Positions 41,465 through 50,993 of a stretch of DNA of 64,000 nt are shown piece by piece. A program made the position numbers and the translations under genes. This DNA is from Chitinophaga agri (GTDB taxonomy: Bacteria > Bacteroidota > Bacteroidia > Chitinophagales > Chitinophagaceae). The notes below the pieces were generated by a model. It had not been told where the DNA came from and searched no databases. It saw nothing but the letters and a program-made list of their open reading frames with translations. Every line of letters begins with the position of its first letter. Position 1 is the first letter of the stretch. The stretch covers positions 4,402,001 to 4,466,000 of the forward strand of contig NZ_CP048113.1 in assembly GCF_010093065.1 (NCBI RefSeq), given 5' to 3'.

Positions 41465-43297
41465 ATGAAGACTTTTTTCAGGTTGCTGAGTTTGTCGAAG
41501 CCCTATCACCACTATGTTCCGGAATATATTGTGTATGTTATTCTGTATACGGTCTTCGGGCTGCTGAACTTTACACTACTGATTCCATTGCTAAACGCAC
41601 TATTTGACATTGAAAAGCATGAGGTTGTCAGCCAGCTACCCGATTTTTCATTTACTGCAAAGTACTTCATAGATCTATTCTATTATAATATTAATGAGCT
41701 ACTTATAAAGTATAATGGTAATAAGTTTGCGGTACTGGTATATGTCTGTACCGTACTTTTCATCACTATCATACTAAAAAATCTTTTCGGATATCTCAGT
41801 CAACGTACGCTCACTCGTGTACGGGTTTCCATGGTGCGAAGGATGAGGGAAAAGGTCTTTTACCAATACAGTCATCAGTCTCTGGGCTTTTTCCACAATG
41901 AACGTAAAGGCGACCTGTTGTCTGTTGTCAGCAGTGATGTGGTAGAAGTCGAAAACTCTGTGATCACCTCTATGCAAACCATCCTGCGTGACCCCCTGGT
42001 GATCATTTCCACGTTCGTAGCACTTTTCAACATATCAAGAGAGCTTACGTTTTTCGCTATCCTGTTCTTCCCGATATCTGGTCTGTTGCTCAGCTCTGTA
42101 TCTAAAAAGTTGAAAAAGCAATCCACCGTAAGCCATGGACTACTCGGTAAAATATTGAATATCAGTGAAGAAACACTTTCGGGCATTCGTATTATCAAGG
42201 CATTTAATGCTGAAAGCTTCATTAACAGTAAATTTTCAGAAGACAACCAGGCATATGCAGACAATATCAAATCAATGCAAAACCGACGTGAGGCAGCCTC
42301 TCCCGTATCTGAGATCCTGGGAGTAATGGTGGTGATCGTCATCATGTTATATGGTGGTAATCTGATATTATCTGGCTCCAATGCACTGACAGCGTCCACC
42401 TTTATCGCCTACCTTGGATTCTTTTTCCAGATACTGGCACCGGCGAAATCTATGGGTACCGCTATTACCGCCCTACCTAAAGGACTGGCTGCTGGTGAAC
42501 GTCTGCTGCGTATCATGGATGCACCTAATCCGATCAGTGATAAAGAAAATGCAGCTGCATTGGCTGGCTTCGAAAAAAATATTGAATTCAGCAATGTCAC
42601 GTTCGCCTATAACGAGAAGCCTGTACTTAAAAACGTACAGCTCACTATCGACAAGGGCCGTATGGTCGCCCTGGTAGGTAAAAGCGGTGCTGGTAAATCT
42701 ACGATGGCCGACCTGATCCCCCGTTTCTATGACGTAACTGGCGGTGCTATCCTCGTAGATGGTAAAGATATCCGTGACGTCAAAATGCATGATCTGCGTG
42801 CGCAGATAGGCATGGTATCGCAGGAGGCTATACTTTTTAATGACACAGTATTCAATAATATCGCCTTTGGACAGCCCGATGCAAACAGGGAAGAAGTGAT
42901 CAAAGCCGCTAAGATCGCCAACGCACATGAATTTATTGCGCAACTGGAAAATGGCTATGACACACCTATCGGTGATCGTGGTATGAAACTGAGCGGAGGG
43001 CAGCGGCAGCGGCTGACCATAGCCCGTGCTATCTTCAAAAATCCACCTATCCTGATACTGGATGAAGCCACTTCCGCACTGGATACCGAGTCAGAAAAAC
43101 TGGTGCAGGATGCACTGGACAGACTGATGGAAAACCGTACAACCATCGTTATTGCACACCGTTTATCCACTATCCAGCATGCCAATGAGATCATTGTAAT
43201 GGACCAGGGCGAGATTAAGGAACGCGGTACACACGATGAGCTGATCACAAAAGACGGCATTTACCGGAAACTCGTGGAAATGCAGGAATTCAAATAA
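41465..43297 (+). CDS. ABC exporter, fused permease and ATPase (MsbA-like)
   Basis: A 610-residue half-transporter: six helices in residues about 20-330, then an ATPase domain with Walker A GKSGAGKST (about 396-404), signature LSGGQRQRLTIARAIF and Walker B ILILDEATSALD, plus the H-loop (IVIAHRLSTI). Probably a lipid or drug flippase; MsbA-like function is likely because no dedicated substrate genes flank it. The ATG at 41465 (MKTFFRLLSLSKPY) is preferred over one 22 codons upstream. Terminator at 43320. Confidence 0.9.
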   Translation: MKTFFRLLSLSKPYHHYVPEYIVYVILYTVFGLLNFTLLIPLLNALFDIEKHEVVSQLPDFSFTAKYFIDLFYYNINELLIKYNGNKFAVLVYVCTVLFITIILKNLFGYLSQRTLTRVRVSMVRRMREKVFYQYSHQSLGFFHNERKGDLLSVVSSDVVEVENSVITSMQTILRDPLVIISTFVALFNISRELTFFAILFFPISGLLLSSVSKKLKKQSTVSHGLLGKILNISEETLSGIRIIKAFNAESFINSKFSEDNQAYADNIKSMQNRREAASPVSEILGVMVVIVIMLYGGNLILSGSNALTASTFIAYLGFFFQILAPAKSMGTAITALPKGLAAGERLLRIMDAPNPISDKENAAALAGFEKNIEFSNVTFAYNEKPVLKNVQLTIDKGRMVALVGKSGAGKSTMADLIPRFYDVTGGAILVDGKDIRDVKMHDLRAQIGMVSQEAILFNDTVFNNIAFGQPDANREEVIKAAKIANAHEFIAQLENGYDTPIGDRGMKLSGGQRQRLTIARAIFKNPPILILDEATSALDTESEKLVQDALDRLMENRTTIVIAHRLSTIQHANEIIVMDQGEIKERGTHDELITKDGIYRKLVEMQEFK

Positions 43298-43319
43298 CAG
43301 ATCATTCGCAATTAAGCAT

Positions 43320-43361
43320 ACAAACAGGGGGTGTCTCGGTACCGAGACGCCCCCTGTTTGT
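43320..43361. terminator. Long perfect-palindrome terminator
   Basis: A hairpin with 21-nt arms (43320-43340 against 43341-43361), almost fully self-complementary around GGTACC, ending in TTTGTATAT. It lies 23 nt after the ABC exporter. The T-run is short for an intrinsic terminator. Confidence 0.65.
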
Positions 43362-43548
43362 ATATCCCATATCGTTGAACTGACGGCAAACCCTCTCTGA
43401 TCCGCTGTTTCCATTCATCATTATTAACCATTAATTAGCTCCGCCGGGGCTGCTATGGTACTATTTTTGCGGCCTTTTGGCCCTACATCCGTATGGTCTG
43501 TGATATTTTACCAGAGACTTATTATTCACACAAAACAAGCATTCACCT

Positions 43549-45081
43549 ATGATTTCCATTATCATTCCGGTTCTGAATGAAGGGGCTACATTACGTCAGG
43601 TAATCAAAACCATCAAAAAGACGACAAGAAAAATTGAGATCATTGTGGTTGATGATAATTCCAATGACAATTCAGTAGAGCAGGCTTTGAAGGAAAATGT
43701 GCGTGTCATCACCAGTAGTCAGCGGGGTAAAGGTATATCCATGAGAGAGGGAATGATGGCGGCTAAGAATGATATTGTCATGTATGTAGATGGCGACATC
43801 CTCACCTATCCGGAGAATATAGTGGAATTACTGACAGATCCTATTGTGGATGGAAAAGCTGATTTCGTTAAATCCTATTTCGAGCGACAGGCGGGCAGAG
43901 TAACACAGCTGGTTGCCAAACCGCTCCTCAGTATTCTATTCCCGGAACTGGCTACTTTCAATCAACCACTTAGCGGCATGGTCGCAGCCAGAAAATCATT
44001 ACTATCAAACGTACAGTTTGAAAATGACTACGGCGTGGATATCGGCCTGTTGATAGATCTGCATGTACAGGGCGCACGTATTACAGAAGTAAATATCGGC
44101 CGCGTCGAAAATGCCATGCAGACATGGGAGCAGCTGAGCAAGATGTCCAGAGAAGTATCACGTACAATTCTGCGTAAAGCAGAAAACATCCCGCAGGAGA
44201 ACCTGGAAACACTGGGTAATATCAATATCATCCGCGAGCAAATGGAATATTCCATTCTGGAATCTATTGACAAACTCCATAAAATGGTCATCTTCAACCT
44301 GGATGAGACAATTTTCCGGGAAGACTACCTGATGGCAGCCGCTACAGAATTTGGCTTTGAGAGCACCTTGAAACAGATACGTGGACATTTCACAGATCCT
44401 ATCACTGTCATTGAACACACTGCCACCCTTTTCCATGAAAGGAATCTCGCAGAACTACTGGAGGTAGCAGATGAGGTATCGCTGGTCCCTGATATTAAGG
44501 CTGTTGTACGTGAGCTAAAGAAGCGTGGATACACGGTTGGGCTTATTACAGATGGTTTCGAATGTGTAGCCCGCCATGTAAGGAATAAGCTGGGCATGGA
44601 CTTCGTTTTTGCGAACAGGCTACATCTCTTTAATAGCGTGGCTACAGGAGAAGTGACTATTCCGGACTACTTCCTTTGCACAGATAAAAATGCACCTTCA
44701 CAACCGCCGGTGTATTGTAAGAGCAATATATTAACCTATATTGCAGACAAATACCACGTTACACCACAAAATATTATATATGTTGGCAGTGGTGCTGATG
44801 GTAATGAGCTGTTGAAAGAAGCTGGAATCGGTGTCGCATTTGATGCAGTAAGTACAGAAGCAGAGAATATTGCAGATAAAATTATTCCCGGCCCATGGAT
44901 GGAACCGTTGTTGCAGATAGCCCAGGCCAGTCCTGAGAAGTTTAAGCTTCGCTTACCAGCGATCAGCAAGAAACAGGCAAGACGGATCGGCGTAGGCAGC
45001 CTTATCGGATTAGCGTCCGCAGGTTTGGTTTACCTGGCGGCCAGGCAACTTACGAAACGAAAAAAACAAGAGGTCTCATAA
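43549..45081 (+). CDS. GT81-like glycosyltransferase fused to a degenerate HAD (SerB-like) domain and a C-terminal membrane anchor
   Basis: A 510-residue three-part protein. Residues 1-220 form a GT-A fold (IIIPVLNEGATLRQVI, VVDDNSNDNS, metal-binding DGD at 81-83) whose segment RVTQLVAKPLLSILFPELAT resembles glucosyl-3-phosphoglycerate synthase (GT81). Residues about 245-460 form a SerB-like HAD fold, but motif I reads FNLDET (N250 replaces the nucleophile Asp) and motif IV reads GSGADG (S414 and G418 replace acidic residues). Residues about 480-500 are a membrane anchor near the C-terminus. The HAD part is probably inactive or repurposed. The donor, acceptor and product are inferred from family likeness only. 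Confidence 0.75.
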   Translation: MISIIIPVLNEGATLRQVIKTIKKTTRKIEIIVVDDNSNDNSVEQALKENVRVITSSQRGKGISMREGMMAAKNDIVMYVDGDILTYPENIVELLTDPIVDGKADFVKSYFERQAGRVTQLVAKPLLSILFPELATFNQPLSGMVAARKSLLSNVQFENDYGVDIGLLIDLHVQGARITEVNIGRVENAMQTWEQLSKMSREVSRTILRKAENIPQENLETLGNINIIREQMEYSILESIDKLHKMVIFNLDETIFREDYLMAAATEFGFESTLKQIRGHFTDPITVIEHTATLFHERNLAELLEVADEVSLVPDIKAVVRELKKRGYTVGLITDGFECVARHVRNKLGMDFVFANRLHLFNSVATGEVTIPDYFLCTDKNAPSQPPVYCKSNILTYIADKYHVTPQNIIYVGSGADGNELLKEAGIGVAFDAVSTEAENIADKIIPGPWMEPLLQIAQASPEKFKLRLPAISKKQARRIGVGSLIGLASAGLVYLAARQLTKRKKQEVS

Positions 45082-45117
45082 AGATAGTCTCCTTGAAGCC
45101 CCTGTTTATTTACACTG

Positions 45118-45151
45118 GCGTTCCTTCTGACAAAGAGGGGACGCTTTTTTT
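45118..45151 (+). terminator. Terminator of the glycosyltransferase-HAD gene
   Basis: GCGTTCC (45118-45124) pairs with GGGACGC (45138-45144, one wobble), then seven T. Confidence 0.75.
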
Positions 45152-45280
45152 ATGGTCACATCACTCCTGATGTTGCTCTAACACAATAAAGATCACGCAG
45201 TGTAGTACTACGACACCTATATGCCGTAAATAACTGCCATGTCGCTATGGGCATTGACGCTGAGGAACATTGCTATCAAT

Positions 45281-45358
45281 AAAAAAATCCTGATCTTCCC
45301 TCCGCAGTCACACACAGGCAATGCCATACTGTGCTTAACGGATTTTAGATCAGGATTC
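45281..45358 (-). terminator. Wide-loop terminator of the ileS-dksA-like unit
   Basis: AATCCTGATC (45286-45295) and GATCAGGATT (45348-45357) form a perfect 10-bp stem around a 52-nt loop, with seven T following on the minus strand. The large loop is unusual. Confidence 0.55.
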
Positions 45359-45382
45359 TTTCCTATGAGGATGTGTAATTCC

Positions 45383-46429
45383 TTATTTGCTTTTCGCCAG
45401 TTTCGCTTCGATACTCAGGGTTGCATGCGGTACAGCGCGCAGCCTTGCTTTATCGATGAGCTTACCGGTTACACGACAGATACCATAAGTTTTGTTTTCG
45501 ATACGTACGAGCGCTTTCTCGAGGTGATCGATAAACTGGATCTGACGGCTGGCCATCTGGTTCAGCTGCTCTCTTTCCTGAGAACCACTGCCATCTTCCA
45601 TGCTCATGTATTTGTTCTCAGTATCATCAGTACCTGCTTCGTCTTTACGAGTGATCAGGCCCTGCAGATAGACCAACTCCTTCTTTGCTGCCTCCAGCTT
45701 TTTCAGGATCAGTTCTTTAAATTCCTGCAGATCAGCATCACTGTAACGGTAAACAGGACCGGACGGCTGTTCAGGCTGATCGAGAACAGATTTAGTAAAC
45801 TCTGGTTGGTAGGTTACTAATGTGGCTGCTTTAGATCCACCTTTTTTATCAGCTTTCTCAGTACGTTCTGCTGGCTTTTCTGCTTTCGCAGGAGCAGCCT
45901 TTTCAGCTTTCTGTACTTTTTCTGCTGGCTTTTTTACGGCGTCTTTAGCAACTACTTTTTCTTTATCGTCTTTTTTATTTACTGGCATTATTACTTCTTT
46001 TTCTTCTGGCTTGGAAATTAGTTTTTCTTTATCTGTAGTAACGCCGGGCGTCACCACTTTCTTTGTATCAGGCACTTTCGCGGAAGCGGCAGGCTTAGCA
46101 GAAGCTACTGCAGCTTTTTTTACTTCAGATTGAGGCACCGCCTGTGCTGCTACGGGTGCTTTCTTTACTACAGATTTACCTGACGAAGCCGCCTGAGTAA
46201 CTGCTGATTTTTTGGCAACAACTTTTTGGGTCGCAGTTGGTTTGACCTGCTGAGTAGCAACTTTAGGCGCTGATGTTTTTGCGGTAGGCTTTGCTGTCGC
46301 TGACTTCTTCACTGCGGACTTTGCCACTACAGCTTTCTTGTCAGGAGGAGCTTGCTTTACCGATGCTTTTTTCGCCGGTGCTGCTGCTTTTTGGGTCTTT
46401 TTACTAGCAACTTTCTTACTTGTTGCCAT
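45383..46429 (-). CDS. DksA/TraR-like protein with long Lys/Ala-rich N-terminal tail
   Basis: A 348-residue protein. Residues 1-205 are Lys/Ala/Pro/Val-rich, disordered and histone-H1-like (AAAPAKKASVKQAPPDKKAV and similar). Residues about 225-348 are the DksA/TraR coiled coil and C-terminal domain (YRYSDADLQEFKELILKKLEAAKKEL; YGICRVTGKLIDKARLRAVPHATLSIEAK). Only one of the four zinc-ligand cysteines remains, as in many Bacteroidota homologues. DksA-type proteins bind RNA polymerase through the secondary channel. It starts 4 nt after ileS ends, so they are cotranscribed. The tail suggests DNA or RNA binding. Confidence 0.85.
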   Translation of the reverse strand: MATSKKVASKKTQKAAAPAKKASVKQAPPDKKAVVAKSAVKKSATAKPTAKTSAPKVATQQVKPTATQKVVAKKSAVTQAASSGKSVVKKAPVAAQAVPQSEVKKAAVASAKPAASAKVPDTKKVVTPGVTTDKEKLISKPEEKEVIMPVNKKDDKEKVVAKDAVKKPAEKVQKAEKAAPAKAEKPAERTEKADKKGGSKAATLVTYQPEFTKSVLDQPEQPSGPVYRYSDADLQEFKELILKKLEAAKKELVYLQGLITRKDEAGTDDTENKYMSMEDGSGSQEREQLNQMASRQIQFIDHLEKALVRIENKTYGICRVTGKLIDKARLRAVPHATLSIEAKLAKSK

Positions 46430-46433
46430 GGGA

Positions 46434-49400
46434 TTAGCTTTTTTTGTTAACTAATACGTTGAATGTCAGATCATTTACTTCAATTTCAATTCCATCCTGT
46501 AATTCCGGCACTAATTCCAGACTATCTGCCAAAATTTCCGTGCAAATATAGTCATTATAGTTAATAATCGCCGATTTCAAGCTCTCGATTACTGCCACTT
46601 TTACCTGTATTCTGTCAGTCAGTTCAAAGTCATTGTCTTTCCTGATTTTCTGAATACGGTTGACTAGTTCACGCGCATTACCTTCATCCAGCAATACTGG
46701 TGTAATAGTAATATCGAGCGCCACTGTAAGTGGGCCCTTATTAGCTACGGTCCAACCGGGAATATCTTCTGAGATGATCTCTACGTCAGATAACTGGATA
46801 GGCAGTTGTTCATCTTCAACCTGAAGGATAAATTCTCCGTTACGTTCGAGGGATGCGATATCGGCAGCAGAGAATGCATTGATCAAAGCAGCAACTGCTT
46901 TCATCTTCGCTCCCATCTTGCCACCCAGGGATTTATAGTTTGGCTTGATCTTTTTCTTGATGAAACCTTCCGTTTCCGTAAGATACTCAATACCTTTCAC
47001 ATTCACCTCACTTTTTATCAGATCCTCAATTTTTTCTATTTGATCTTTAATGTGAATGTTTTGAACGGGTATCAATATCTTTTGTAACGGTTGACGCACC
47101 TTGATATTAACCTTTTTTCTAAGTGACAGCACCAGCGAGGAAATATCCTGCGCAAGCTGCATCCTTTCCTCCAGGTCGGCATCAATTGCGGCCGAAACAA
47201 CGGATGGGAAATTCATGTGATGAACAGATGCCTCCCCATGGCGACCACTCACGTTATTGAGGTTGCCAAATAACCAATCTGCAAAGAACGGAGAAACAGG
47301 GGCCATTAAACGGGCCAGTGTTTCCAGGCACTCGTACAAGGTCTGGTAAGCAGATATCTTGTCCTGTGCATACTCACCTTTCCAGAAACGGCGACGACAC
47401 AAACGAACATACCAGTTACTCAGGTGTTCGTCTACAAAAGTCTGTATCGCCCTACCGGCCTGGGTAGGCTCGTAGTCGTCCAAAAATCCTGTAACGTCTT
47501 TTACCAGTGTATTCAGCAGGGATATAATCCAGCGGTCTATCTCCGGACGCTCTTCCAGTGGAACATATGCTTCCTGGAAAGTGAATTTGTCCAGGTTGGC
47601 ATACATAGCGAAGAAATTATACGTATTATACAGGGTGGAGAACAATTTACGTTGCACCTCCCGGATGCCCTCTACATCAAATTTCATGCTATCCCAGGGA
47701 GATGCATTGGTAATAAGATACCAACGTGTTGCGTCCGCCCCATATTGTTCCAATGTAGCGAACGGATCCACAACATTACCCACACTCTTACTCATCTTGT
47801 TCCCGTTCTTGTCAAGAACAAGGCCATTCGATACAACTGTCTTATAGGCAACACTGTCAAACAACATCGTTCCCAGTGCATGCAGGGTATAGAACCATCC
47901 GCGGGTCTGGTCAACACCCTCGGCGATGAAATCGGCAGGGAAGTTCTGTGAGAAAGTCTCCTTATTTTCAAATGGATAATGCCATTGCGCATACGGCATC
48001 GCACCACTATCAAACCATACGTCTACCAGGTCTGGTTCACGATACATCAACTGACCTTCATGGTCGAAGATGAGGTTGTCAACCATTGGTTTATGCATGT
48101 CAACCTCTTCCAGAGATGCTTCTGTCACTGGTACGCAATAACTGCTTACCATGTCTGTCTGACTGAAATTAGCCAGTCCCAGATCCACCAATGTCACTTC
48201 CTCATTAGCTATCTTCTTCCTGATCTTCTCAATATTGATGACATTCTTTTCCTGCTCTTCCTTTGTAGCATTTGCAAACTGTGCATTATGTGCAGCGACA
48301 CGTTTACTCAATGCGCTGTCTTCATTTAAGATGTCCGCCTTGAGCTCGTCTTTTTTCACAAATAATAGCGCGCCTACCAGTTCTTTCTTTGCACTCAGGC
48401 ATTTCTGCACTGCACCTTCCGGACTATCCTCTTTCACAGCAACTGTTCTCCATACCGGCAGCGGCGTACCCCAGAAACGGCTACGGCTCAGGTTCCAGTC
48501 TACCAGGTTCTCCAGCCAGTTACCAAAACGGCCGGTACCAGTAGTAGCCGGTTTCCAGTTGATGGTCTTGTTCAGTTCCACCATCTTCTCTTTCACAGCA
48601 GTCGTACGGATAAACCAGGCATCCAGCGGATAATATAATACCGGTTTATTGGTACGCCAGCAGTGAGGGTAAGTATGTTCGTATTTCTCTACCTTGAATG
48701 CACGGTTCTCTCTTTTCAGTTTAACCGCGATATCAACATCTACGTCCTTATATTCCGGATCGCTTTTGTAATTCTTTACATAACGGCCACCAAACTCACC
48801 CACTTCATCCAGGAATTTACCCTGACGGTCTACCAGTGTCAGTATACCAATATTATATTTCTGTCCAACACGATAGTCATCCGCACCAAAGGCAGGGGCG
48901 GTGTGTACGATACCGGTACCATCTTCAGTAGTAACGAAGTCACCCAGTATTACACGGAACGGATCGCCGGATTCAGGCTGCACATAAGGCAGTAACTGCT
49001 CATAACGGATATTTTCCAGCTGGCTACCTCTGCACACAGACAGTATCTGCCATGGAATAACCTTGTCACCTTCCTTATAGGCGGCGAAATCGCCATCTTC
49101 ACCTTCCGGCTTAAAGTATTTACCCAGCAGGTCCTTCGCCATCACCACAAACTGCGGCAGGTGAGTATATGGGTTGAATGTGCGTACGAGCGCATATTCA
49201 ATATTAGCGCCCACAGTCAGACCCAGGTTAGAAGGAAGTGTCCATGGAGTGGTAGTCCAGGCCATGAAGAATACTTCCGCAGCCGGGTCTATTTTCCTCG
49301 CTTCTTCAAAGAGAAAAGCTGATTTATCAGATTCAATTGCTTTGAACTGCGCAACAACAGTCGTGTCTTTTACCTCTTTATAGCAACCTGGCATATTCAG

Positions 49401-49985
49401 CTCATGAGAGCTAAGACCCGTACCTGCAGCAGGGGAATACGGCTGGATACTTACGCTTTTATATAACAGGTTTTTTTTATACAATTCACTTAGACACCAC
49501 CATAGTGACTCTATATAATTATTATCAAAGGTGATATATGGAGCGTTCAGGTCTACCCAATAGCCCATTTTACGGGTCAGGTCATCCCACTTATCTTTGA
49601 ATTTTAATACCTCTGTGCGGCAGGCCTTATTATAGTCCTCAATGGAAATTGTTTTACCGATGGCCTCTTTAGTAATGCCGAGCATTTTTTCTACACCCAG
49701 TTCCACAGGTAAACCGTGGGTATCCCATCCACCTTTACGTTTTACCTGGAAACCGCTCATCGTCTTATAACGGCAAACCAGATCTTTTAAGGTACGGGAA
49801 ATAACGTGGTGAATACCTGGCATACCGTTCGCACTCGGCGGACCTTCATAAAATACGAAAGGAGTGGCACCTTCGCGTATGGACACGCTTTTCTCGAAGG
49901 CCTGGATTTTCTCCCAGTTTGCCAATATATCCTTCTCTATCTGCGGTAAATTCAGCTGATTATATTCCTGATATTTGCTGGCCAT
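46434..49985 (-). CDS. ileS: Isoleucyl-tRNA synthetase
   Basis: A 1183-residue class I synthetase. The HIGH-type motif is in YEGPPSANGMPGIHHVISRTLKD (about 48-70), the editing domain lies in the middle, and the KMSKS loop is in GLVLDKNGNKMSKSVGNVVDP. Anticodon-binding helices and a C-terminal extension follow (VKGIEYLTETEGFIKKKIKPNYKSLGGKMG). Length is normal for Bacteroidota. First gene of an operon with the DksA-like gene. Confidence 0.97.
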   Translation of the reverse strand: MASKYQEYNQLNLPQIEKDILANWEKIQAFEKSVSIREGATPFVFYEGPPSANGMPGIHHVISRTLKDLVCRYKTMSGFQVKRKGGWDTHGLPVELGVEKMLGITKEAIGKTISIEDYNKACRTEVLKFKDKWDDLTRKMGYWVDLNAPYITFDNNYIESLWWCLSELYKKNLLYKSVSIQPYSPAAGTGLSSHELNMPGCYKEVKDTTVVAQFKAIESDKSAFLFEEARKIDPAAEVFFMAWTTTPWTLPSNLGLTVGANIEYALVRTFNPYTHLPQFVVMAKDLLGKYFKPEGEDGDFAAYKEGDKVIPWQILSVCRGSQLENIRYEQLLPYVQPESGDPFRVILGDFVTTEDGTGIVHTAPAFGADDYRVGQKYNIGILTLVDRQGKFLDEVGEFGGRYVKNYKSDPEYKDVDVDIAVKLKRENRAFKVEKYEHTYPHCWRTNKPVLYYPLDAWFIRTTAVKEKMVELNKTINWKPATTGTGRFGNWLENLVDWNLSRSRFWGTPLPVWRTVAVKEDSPEGAVQKCLSAKKELVGALLFVKKDELKADILNEDSALSKRVAAHNAQFANATKEEQEKNVINIEKIRKKIANEEVTLVDLGLANFSQTDMVSSYCVPVTEASLEEVDMHKPMVDNLIFDHEGQLMYREPDLVDVWFDSGAMPYAQWHYPFENKETFSQNFPADFIAEGVDQTRGWFYTLHALGTMLFDSVAYKTVVSNGLVLDKNGNKMSKSVGNVVDPFATLEQYGADATRWYLITNASPWDSMKFDVEGIREVQRKLFSTLYNTYNFFAMYANLDKFTFQEAYVPLEERPEIDRWIISLLNTLVKDVTGFLDDYEPTQAGRAIQTFVDEHLSNWYVRLCRRRFWKGEYAQDKISAYQTLYECLETLARLMAPVSPFFADWLFGNLNNVSGRHGEASVHHMNFPSVVSAAIDADLEERMQLAQDISSLVLSLRKKVNIKVRQPLQKILIPVQNIHIKDQIEKIEDLIKSEVNVKGIEYLTETEGFIKKKIKPNYKSLGGKMGAKMKAVAALINAFSAADIASLERNGEFILQVEDEQLPIQLSDVEIISEDIPGWTVANKGPLTVALDITITPVLLDEGNARELVNRIQKIRKDNDFELTDRIQVKVAVIESLKSAIINYNDYICTEILADSLELVPELQDGIEIEVNDLTFNVLVNKKS

Positions 49986-50037
49986 AAAACAATTCTCCGC
50001 CCTTTGACGTTATTAAAAGTAGTTGATTAAAATTCTG

Positions 50038-50045
50038 CAAAGTTA
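50038..50045 (-). promoter_or_regulatory. Promoter -7 element of ileS
   Basis: TAACTTTG on the minus strand matches TAnnTTTG, 53 nt before the ileS start. No clear -33 element. Confidence 0.4.
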
Positions 50046-50231
50046 CGAATTTTACAGCAGCCTTGAAGAGACCGTGTTACGAAAAAGATGGTTTTGCTTT
50101 TAATTGTGGATTTTTTTTGTATTTTTACCGGGCATTAGTTCGTTGATTACTTTTTGGCATTGTTTTGGTAACTACGACGGAAGAATAAGTTGAAGAACTC
50201 AACCCAATTGAAAAACCATATCTGATTATTT

Positions 50232-50696
50232 ATGAAAAAGTTAGTATTAATAATTTGTGTGGCATTCATATCTTCCGGCACAACTTTTGCACAAAAAAAA
50301 TCAGCAAAAAAAACAAAGAAGGTAGTTGCGAAGAAAGAGGTAGTAGCTCCTGTGGCTGTAAAGGATGCGTTTCAGCAGAACTTTGCAGTAACAGACGCGA
50401 AGTGGTCAAAGAACTACAGTGGTCATTGGGTAGCGAACTTTACTAAAGAAGACGTAAAGACTACGGCCGAATATGACGCTGATGGTAAGTGGGTAGCAAC
50501 CCGTAGTACATATGCAGCAGACAGGTTACCTGAAATGGTATCCTCTACGCTCAGATCTAAATATCCAACCGCTACTATTAAAGACGGCTGGAAAATAGAA
50601 AGATCAGATGTAGCTGCATATTATAAGGTTAATATTCAGGATAACGGTGTAGAGAAATCAGTGTTAGTAAATGAAGGTGGCACCGTATCAGAATAA
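50232..50696 (+). CDS. PepSY-like secreted protein
   Basis: A 154-residue protein with a signal peptide (MKKLVLIICVAFISSGTTFAQ), a short Lys-rich linker and a PepSY-like (beta-lactamase-inhibitor-like) domain with its duplicated beta-alpha pattern (DAFQQNFAVTDAKWSKNYSGHWVANFTKEDVKTTAEYDADGKWVATRSTY). Such periplasmic proteins are common in Bacteroidota with unknown function. Monocistronic; terminator at 50744. Confidence 0.8.
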   Translation: MKKLVLIICVAFISSGTTFAQKKSAKKTKKVVAKKEVVAPVAVKDAFQQNFAVTDAKWSKNYSGHWVANFTKEDVKTTAEYDADGKWVATRSTYAADRLPEMVSSTLRSKYPTATIKDGWKIERSDVAAYYKVNIQDNGVEKSVLVNEGGTVSE

Positions 50697-50743
50697 TAAC
50701 CACATTAATTAGTATTTCATAGGTATAGGGATAAATAGGACAG

Positions 50744-50777
50744 ACCCTGCTCTTTTGGGCGGGGTTTTCTTTTTTTT
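50744..50777 (+). terminator. Terminator of the PepSY-like gene
   Basis: ACCCTGC (50744-50750) pairs with GCGGGGT (50759-50765, one wobble), followed by a long T-rich tract. Confidence 0.8.
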
Positions 50778-50842
50778 GTAACTACCATACTGTCACTCCC
50801 CAATACATAATGTCATAACCAGCGACTATCTGACGTAACAAT

Positions 50843-50876
50843 AAAAAAACCGTCTCGTAAGACGAGACGGCTTTTA
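50843..50876. terminator. Bidirectional terminator-like hairpin
   Basis: CCGTCTCGT (50850-50858) pairs with ACGAGACGG (50862-50870), with seven A on the left (T on the minus strand) and TTTT on the right. Confidence 0.7.
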
Positions 50877-50993
50877 TGTAATTACGGTAGAGAACTTACT
50901 AGACAAAATTGCACTTTTCCAAAAGGTCAAAATTGGTGTTGATGAGGTGCAAAAATTGATGGCTTTACTCTTTTTGCCCAGTAAGCTCTCTCC

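Larger units (their letters stand above)
45082..45382. other. Intergenic stretch with two terminators
   Basis: Apart from the hairpin at 45118-45151 and the wide inverted repeat at 45281-45358 nothing gene-like is seen. Confidence 0.5.

Noticed and set aside
47424..47951. 175-codon plus-strand frame opposite ileS
   Set aside because: Antisense to a full-length synthetase gene with intact motifs.
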